Source: MWBF01 sp040772005 (GTDB lineage Bacteria; Chloroflexota; Anaerolineae; CG2-30-64-16). Taken from it: a stretch of DNA of 64,000 nucleotides. The stretch spans positions 1-64,000 of the forward strand of contig JAXGYZ010000010.1 of NCBI GenBank assembly GCA_040772005.1, read 5' to 3'. The first letter of the stretch is position 1. Each line of letters starts with the position of its first letter. The translations under genes were made by a program, and so were the position numbers. This document shows positions 19,401-28,400 of the stretch, piece by piece. The notes below the pieces were generated by a model. The model saw nothing but the letters and a program-made list of their open reading frames with translations, searched no databases and was not told the origin of the DNA.

Positions 19401-22400
19401 ACGGCAGCGCCAGGTTCGGGTCATCGGCATTGCCGGTCAGCGCCATGCCCCCGCCCATGAGCAGCCGTTGGGTCGTGATATCTGTCGGCAGGCCGGGCTG
19501 CCCCTCGATCCACACGGGCAGCTCCACCTGCACTTCGGCCATGGGGTCGATGAGCTGCGCGACGGAGTGGGTAACGCCGGCCGGGTCCATGGCGATTGCT
19601 TCCGCGGCATTGTCCCAGGTCGACTCTGCCAGGTCGTCGTAGATGCGGGTCACTGCTACCTGGCTGCCCACCGCTGAGACGCCGCCCTTGGCCCGCTGGA
19701 ACACGGTCTCGCCGACGTTCAACAGTGCGGGCAGTTCGGGCCAGCGCACATGGTAGCTGACCGGGTACACATTCCTGGTCTGCTCCTCACCGGAGTAGTC
19801 CTCGTACGTGACTTCGGATTCCGGCGGGTAGCTGCTCAGGTTATCCAGCCACGGGACGCACTTGCCGATTCGCTCTTCCTCGGTCAGGACCTCTGCGGTC
19901 TCTCCATCGACCAGGCCCAGTTCCTCCGCATATGCATCACTCAGGTAGAAGCCGCGCTGCAGCGGGTAGAAGTACTTGACCGTCATGTCGCCGGCTGCAC
20001 GGGCCCACAGCATCCCCTTCCAGTCCTTCCAGAAGGGCGTGTCCTCGGTGTTGGCCTGCGTCTCTGCGCATGGCTGGATATCCAGCAGCCCCCGCAAGGG
20101 TGTCGGCGCGTAGATCGGCAGCCCCGCGCCGAGGCCGTAAGTAAGTTCGCTGTAGTCCGGCCCCTTGGGGGCGCTGGCTGTCGTCACTGCGACACTGGCG
20201 GTGCCGCTGGTAAAGGCATCTTTCTTCTTGAAGGTCAGGTCAGCCAGCCGGGCATCGGCAGTCAAGCCGTGCTTGCTGCGCGTGACCAGGTCGAGCAGGA
20301 TGTTGCCCCCGGCAGTAATGCGGCAGCCGGTCTGGGCCGTCAGGTCCTCCGGTGGCAGCAGGATGGGCGGCTCGGTCTGCGTGGGAAGGATGTGCACGTC
20401 GATCGCCGCCGAGACGATGTTGTCCAGCAGGCCGCTCGACACCTCCACGGTCACGTGGTACGGGTCGATGAAATCCGCGGTGACCGGATTGCTGTCTGCT
20501 ACGCCGTAGACGTGGCTGACGACCCGGTCGTCATATTGCACCGTGCCATCGCCGAAGTTCCACCGGTACCGCAGGTCGGAGCCGGCATCGGTCGTCACGC
20601 GCAGATGCACCACATGGCCCACGAGGATGTTGTCGTCGGCGACGACTTGCGGCCGGTAAGGGCGTTCGACAAACCGGTTGAGGTTCGGCGCGCATTTCAT
20701 CGGCTCCAGGTTGACCTCGTCGTAGTCGATTTCGACATAGGCCGCGTGCAGCCCTGCGCCGTTGAGCGCCTCGACCGGCACAGTCGCGGTGGTGTTGCCG
20801 CCGAACAGGGCAGTGCCAACCCGCAGGGTCAGCATGCCGGCTGTTGGTCCGCCGGGCGGGTCCACGCTCGTGAGGCCGATCGCGCCCGGAACCCTGGCAT
20901 AGTCGAGGTCCGCTGCGTTCTCAGTCAGGAGCACCCGGTACACGGCTATCTGCGTCCGGTTCTCCTGCCGCGCATCGCGATACTTCAGCAGTGCGTAGGA
21001 GCGCCAGTGCGCAGTGTTCGTATTCCGGTTGAGCAGGTCGGTGCGCAGCGCGTAGAACGCGGGCTGCGGGTTGCCCAGGTTCGAGCTTGCCAACAGCGCG
21101 TGCTCATGGTTCGGGCTGTAGCCCGGCAGCTCCGGGTCGACCTGGTGATAGACCGTCGGCGCCACGAATTGTCGGGTGTTCAGCACAGCCTGGTTGGCGA
21201 TTTCCGAGCCCAGCTCGCTGGCAACGACGATCTTCGGCGTCTGCGCGTCCACGGGCCAGCGGCAGTGGTAGGCCACGGCCTTGGTGGGCCAGGCCACGTT
21301 GCGGCTGTCCGTCTGGTACCAGGCGACCCGCAGGTCGTCCTCCGTCCGGGTGTCGGTTTCGCCTTCCGCAGGCGCCCGCTCCAGGACGGGGATGATCGGC
21401 CCATTGCGAATCTCCTGTACATGGGCCGGCGGGATGAGGTTGTCGACGGTGTTCTGGGCCGTCGTCAGCTCGGCCGAGGTCCCAACGCCGTCATAGGCCA
21501 CCCCGTACAGGATCCAGCCGGAACGCTTCTCCGGGTCGGCATGGCCCGGCAGCGTGAAGGCCTCGTCCGCCTTGTCGTTGAATGCCGGGTAGGACAGCTC
21601 GCGACCAATCACGCAGTCGGTCTGGCTGTATCCGTCGGCCGTCACGCGGTCGCGCAGGTCGAGGATGCCGGAAGTGTTCCAATCCAGCGTCTTGATGACC
21701 AGCACTTTCAGGCTGCCGCTCGACTGCGTGCCCTTGCTGAGTTGTACGACCGAATAGGAATCGCCTTCCTCCGGATCGCCGTCTGCCGCGTGCAGCTCCG
21801 TCCGATTGAAGACGGTGCCGTCGATGATGGCGCCTGCCAGCTCCTCCACCGGCTCGTAGCCCTCATACGCGCGTGCTGTACCGGGCGCGACGTTGAAGCC
21901 ATCGGTGACCTCGCTGTGGCTCAGATTGACTTTCGCGCTGCCGACGTGCAGTTGTGGCTGGTCCGGCCAGACCACGATCCCGGATTGTACCAGCCCGCCA
22001 AGCGACCAGGTGACCTTTGCAATCTCCATCGGAGAGCCACCGGCTGCCGGCCGCGTGGGGCGGATGGCGTAGTCCAGCATCGGCGCGAGGCTCCAGGCAT
22101 GGTAGCCTGATGCGTCTTCCTCGTTTATCGTCCACTGAGGCAGGTTGCTTCCGCTGACGGACGGCGGCCGCGGCAGCGGCTGCCCGACCACCCAGGCCGC
22201 GAACTCGTATGCTCCGATATCGCAGCGGTACGTCTGATTCGTGCCGCGCTGCGGCAGCGGAACCCCGCGCTGGTCTGCCAGCCGGTCGCTGCGGGCTGCG
22301 ACAGTGATGCTGCCGTAGCCCACCTCGGCGCTTGCGGCGTTATATACGCGATACCGGAGCGTGCCGGGCTGGTTGACCTGCATCGCGACAGCCGTCTGAC

Positions 22401-25400
22401 CGGCGGGCACTTTCACCAGCCGTTCACTGTACTGCCCGTCCGCGAACATGACGGTGCGCGCCTCGGTGCTGGACAGCCTCACGACATCGCCCGCCCGCAC
22501 GCTGAGCGTGCCGGGGCTGCCCGCAGTGATGGTGTCGAGGTTGATGCCTGCGGTGACTGCCCCACAGGCCGTGACGTCGAGGGCATCGATAGCCGGACTT
22601 TCGGGGAGCAGAGCGTGTGAATGAGTGTAGCCCGAAACGGTGCCTGCAGCGAAGTCGATGGCGTTGTTGTCCTGCAGCGGGCCGAGCAGCGGCTCCCGGA
22701 TGGCATCGCCCGTCAGCAGCGCGCACAAACCATAGTCGGTGCCCGCGTCGCTGTACGCGTCCTCGTTCCCGAACAGGTTCGTGCCCTGCGGCAGCACGGT
22801 GGCCTGGCTGTCATCCGTGAAGCGCCCGCAGGGCCGCGCCGTGCCGCTGCTGTAGATGATGGAGCGGTCCACCCAGGTGCTGCTCTTGCCGGTCTGGAAC
22901 AGCGACGCGCCGTCCGGCGTCGCGCTCGACGCCGATACGGTCAGGGTCAGGGTCTGCTGGAACTCGGCATCCTGGATGATCACGTCTCCCGAGAAGGGCG
23001 CCGCCGCCGAAGTGGTACAGACGAGCGGCACGGACAGGCCCAGGCCGGAGCGCGGCACCTCGATGGTTGACGGCTTACAGGAGATGCCGGCCGGCTCCGC
23101 TTGCACTTCCATGGTGTGCGCCTGGCTGTCCTGCGTCTCGAAGCGGATCTCGTCGCCGGAGATGACCGGCAGCGTCCCGGGCGTCAGGCCGTTGCTGCGC
23201 ACCGAGACGACGTGTTGGATGGGCAGCCGGAGCGCCTGGTTGTATGCAATGGTGGATGCTATGACCGTGGCAGTCACCGGCGTGCCGGCTGGAGGTCCTG
23301 CATTGTAGAGCGCGCCGCCATACTGCTCGGCACGGTTGCCGGAGATGGTGGTGCGCGTGAGCGTCAGGTCGCCGGCGTTGTAGATGCCGCCGCCCCTGCC
23401 GCCGGCGCCCGTCTCGCCGGTGGCTGCGTTGGACTCGATGGTCGAACCATCGATGGCCAGCCGGCCCAGGTTGTGGACGCCGCCGCCCAGCTCACCCGTG
23501 CCGTGGCGGATGGTCAGGCCTTGCAGTTGCACGGTGACATCGCCGGTGGGTAGAACCGTGTCGCCGGTCGGCGCATAGCCTTGGACCGTCAGGGTGGTGC
23601 CGGCGAACAAATCGGCTGCGCCCAGCGCCTTCTGCTGTTGGGGAGTGCGGGATGACGCCTGCAGGATGGCGCGCAGGTCATAGCCCAGCTCGGGGCTGAG
23701 CTTGCTCACCTGGACCCCGGCATGCCGGATCGACACATCGCGATAGGCCGTGAAGCTGCCGGTATAGACGCCGGCGCGAACCTCGATGATGTCGCCCGTC
23801 ATTGCTGCGTCAAGCGCGCTTTGCAGGTCACTGAAGAGCAGCGCCGCCGGGTCCTCCAGCGCCGCGGCATCGACGGTCAGCGTGCGCGGGCCGTACTCGT
23901 ACGCGCCCAGGTCGCAGGCGCTGCCTGCCGGGCGGGTACGGCCGCGCTGGTCCACCTGGCCGGTGCAGTTGGGGCCGGAGTAACCCATGTTGATGGCGGG
24001 GCTGGTGGACTCGATGGCATAGCTCAGCGTTGCGCCGCCGTTGTCGCGCAGGCCCTCGAGCTGCGGGTCGCCGCCGATACTCCCGCTCATGCCACAGGTC
24101 GGCCCGGATTCCAGGTTGGTGGCGTCCGCAGTGATGCCGGCTGTGCACTGGGCGACTGTGCCGGAGGTCACAAGGATCGAGCCGCCTACCGTCGCGGTGC
24201 CGCTGTTGGCGATGCTCTGCCCGCTGGTGCTGGCGGTGTTGCCGTTGAAAGTGCTTCTCTGTACGGTCAGGGTCGCGCCGGCGGCATTGAAGATGCCGCC
24301 GCCGTCTGTGCCCACGTTTCCGGCCAGCGTGCTGTCGGCCATCGCGAGCGTGCCTGTGTTGTAGATGCCGCCGCCCCTGGCACTGGCCCGGTTGTCGTAG
24401 ACTGTACTCCGGATAAGCGTCAGTGTCCCCGCGTTGTTGATGCCGCCGCCGTCGGTCGCACAGCCGTGCCGGACATGCAGGTCCTCGATCGTCACGATGG
24501 AACCGGCCGTCACGCTGACGACCGTGCCGCCGGTGCAGCCGCTGGTCGGCGGCGTTGCTGAGGCCTGGATGAAGCCCATGTGGGTGCCGGGCGTGTTCCA
24601 GTCGGGCAGCGGGCCGCGCAGCGTCACGTCCTTGTCCAGCGTGACGTTCTCGGTGATGACGCCGGAGACGACGATGATGTCGCCGTCGGCCGCGGTCTTC
24701 ATGGCCTGCTCGACGGACCAGTAGCGGCAGCGGCCGCGCGGGCCACCCTCCGCCACCTTGTCGAGCGGCAGGCCGCAGACTGCCAGGATCTCCTTGCCGC
24801 GCTCCACCGAGCCGGGGTCACACCAGTTCTCGTGTGTCTCCCAACCCAGGCTGGGCCGCAGCCGTCCGCGCTGGTCCAGCGGAGTTGTGCCCAGGAGTTC
24901 CTCGCACGCGTTCACGGGGATGACGTCGAGCACGGGGTTCGTGACCGTGGCCGCGGGCAGGAAGTTCTGTGTCGGGCCGCCGTTGTAGTCGAGTTCGCCG
25001 AGTTCAATGACGGCACTGTAGAGATCGGGCCGCCCCACAGGCGCCTCACCGAGACAGGTCGTGGAGCTGATCTGGTTGAATCCGCCAGAGGCGAGGGTGC
25101 CTCCGTTGTTGGAGCAGCTTGATATGCTGTTCGGCGCATCGATAACGATGTTGGCGGACAGGGTGACCTTGCCGCCGTCCAGGCGGATGTTCTCGGCCTT
25201 CCAGTTCGCGGAGTTGTTGATCAGGGTATTGAACTGCAGGGTGGCCTCGCCGTTGATGTTATAAAGTCCGGCTCCGCCTGCGAGGTTCTCGGTGGTTGTG
25301 GCCACGTTGCCTGTCACGGTATTGTTGCGCATTATAAGCACCGGTACCGCAGTGCCGCCTTTGTTGTTGTGTACGCCGGGGGCCCTGGACGCGATGTTGT

Positions 25401-28400
25401 TCATGATCAGGTTGCCGGTCGCGGTGAGCGTGCCGCTGTAGTTAATCAGCCCGCCGCCCCAGCCGTTGGCATGGTTGTCTTTGATCGTGCAGTATTCCAC
25501 TGTCGCGCGCACACCCTGGTTCACGAGCACGCCGGCATTGTATGCGCGCTGTCCACCGGTCATCGTCAGGTAGCGCAGCGTCACGTCGGTGTTGCTCGTG
25601 CTGATATGGACCACGCCGCCCAGGCTCTGGGCATCCAGGATCGTCGGATGCTCGACCGGGTCGGGGTCATCCCATGTCTCGTCCTCCTCGGTCGAGTAAC
25701 CGCCCTCCAGGGTCAGGCTCTTGTTGATGACCAGCGTCCACGGGTCAGTGCCGGCCACACCTTTGCAGTGGCCCGCCACCTTGATGGTTGCACCCGCGGT
25801 AACCGTGTCGACCATCTGCTGCACGACGCGGGCGTTAGGGCCGGATAGCGTCGTGTCGCCTGATCTCGCGGCGCAGTTGACAGGCAGCACCTGCAGCTCA
25901 TATGCGCCCGCATCGCAGAAGGTCCCGCCGCCGCCGGGCCGCGGCTGCCCGAGCTGATCGGTGATGTAGGTCACGCCGCCCACCGCGCAGAGGCCGTTAT
26001 CAACGGCCACGCTATTGCTCTGCAGATGGTGCGTGCCGTCGCTTTGCAGCGCGCTCAGCCCCGGATCGGTGATGCCCTTCAGGTCCAGTTGGGCCGTGAA
26101 CGCAGTCAAGTCGCCCACACCGATCACGTTGCCGCCGCCGCTCGTCAGGCCCGCCACCGCCTTGACATCGCTGCCGTAGACATCTGTCGCGGTCCTGTTC
26201 CTGGCAATGACGCTGCTGGTTGGCGTCGTGGTCCCCGCGTTGGCGTACAGCCCTGCGCCCTCGGGCGCCTGGTTTTCGGCCACCGTCGTGAGGCCCAGCG
26301 TCACCGTGCCGCCGTCCACCCGCACGCCGCCGCCCGTCGTGGTGGCCGTGTTGGTGGAGATGGTGCTGTTCCTGACCTTCAGCGTGCCGGCGCCGCTGTA
26401 CATCCCCGCGCCGCTGGGCGCAGTGTTGTTTCTGATTGCCGTCGCAGTCAGGTTCAGGGTGCCGGTGCCGCCGGTGCCCGCGCCGCCGCCCGAGGTTGTG
26501 GCGTTGTTGGTGTGAATCGTGCTGCTGGTGACCGTCAAGGTGCCGCCGTAGGCATAGACGCCGCCGCCCGTGATGCTCGCAGTGTTGTTCTCAATCGTGC
26601 TGCCGGTCACGGTGGCCGTGCCCCCGGTGGTGCACACGCCGCCGCCGTACGGTGCTGTACTGTTGGAGATCGTACTGTCGTTGACGGTGGCCGTGCCGCC
26701 GGCAACGTGCAGCCCGCCCCCGTTTACTGAGGCAGTGTTATCGGACATCGTGACCGACGTCAGGTTCAGGGTGCCGGTCCCGGATACGTAAGCCCCGCCG
26801 CCAAGGGTGGACGCGCTGTTGAAGTCGTAATCGACGCCAGCCTCACCGCCGATGGTCGTGCCGGTGGCGGTCAGTGTGCCGCCGGCCACCGACAGCCCGC
26901 CGCCGGTCGTGGCTGAGTTGTGACGAACGACCGTTGCGGCATCCAGCGTCACCGTGCCGCCCGCCACATGCACCCCGCCGCCGGACGTTGTGGTATTTCC
27001 GATGAGGTTGCCGCCATTGACAGCAACGGTGCCGCCCGCGACATAGAGGCCGCCCCCAGAGCCGGAAGCGGCCGTGTTGTACCCCGTCGTGCCGCCGTTC
27101 ACGGTCACCGTGCCGAGCGCAACATAGAGGCCGGCCCCGTTGGGCGCTGTGTTGGACGATGTCGAAGTGGCGCCGAGGGTCACGGAGCCGGCTGCGACAT
27201 AGACACCGCCGCCGGCCGTCGTGGCCGTATTGCTCGTGATATTGCCGGCCGTAGTCGTCATCTGGCCGCCGTTGACGTAAACGCCGGCGCCCTGCGCCGC
27301 CCGGTTGCCGCCGACGGACGCACCCGCGGTTGACATCTGCAGCGTGCCCCAGGCATCGAGGTAGATGCCGCCGCCGTTGCCCGAGGCGATATTGCCTTCG
27401 CCCGAAGCCGTGCTGCCGATATTCGCGGCGGTGACGGTCAGGCTGCCGCCCGCGACGAAGACGCCCGCGCCGTTGACCGCGGTGTTGCCATAGACCAGCA
27501 CAGTCGAGTTGAGCGCGACTGTGCCTTCAGCCACGTAGATGCCGCCGCCGTCACCGGTGGCCGTGTTGCCCTGCCCGGTGTCGTGCCAGCCGATCTTGCC
27601 GCCCGTAATGGTGAGCCCGCCGGTGGAGACAAAGATGCCGCCGCCGTTACCGTCCGCCGAGTTGCCGGTGATGTTGGTGTCGTCCGTGAGGCTCAGTGTG
27701 CCATTGGCCAGGTAAATGGCGCCACCGTCGTCATATGTGCCTGTATAGGCGCCGTCCGTGGCGCTGTTGCCGGAGAAGGTGCTGCCGCTGATGGTCCCAT
27801 TGGTGGCCGCGTGTCGGAGCCCGCCGCCCTGATACGCGGTGTTGTTCGTGACCTCGCAGTCCGTAAGTGTATAGGGGCCGGCCGCGAAGATGCCACCGCC
27901 CGTGGAATTGAGTCTCTGTGCCATATCGGCGATCGTGGCCGTATTGTTGGTCACGATGCAATCGGTCATATTCAGAGCGCCCCAGACAGCAATGCCGCCG
28001 CCGCGAGCGTTCCAATAGCCGGTGGATGGATCCGTATGGCCGGTCTCGTTGCCCGAAACCGTGCAGCCGGTCATCGTGAGTGACGCGTTCGCGATGATAC
28101 CGCCGCCGCTGTCTCCGCCGCGGCTGTTGGTGACGGATACGTTGGTGAGGGTGGTCGGCATATTCGTGTTCAGCGCACCACCGTTACCTATCACAGGCGT
28201 CCAGGTGGGGGCGCTCAACAGTTTCTCCAGGGAGGTGTCCGAGTTACCATCTGTTATCGTGAGGTCTTGCAAGGTCAAGGAGCCTGTAGTGCCGGGCGCG
28301 TACACCACGCGTCCAGCGTCACCGGCATCCAGGGTAGTGGGGTGGGTGGCCGCATCATGGGTCGTAAAGGTGTTATCCCAGCCGCCTTCCAGGGTCAACG

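Noticed and set aside
19750..22110. 786-codon open frame on the plus strand inside the giant gene
   Set aside because: It is antisense to coherent domain sequence (PKD and beta-helix regions) and arises from GC-rich codon use. No ribosome binding site or family similarity.
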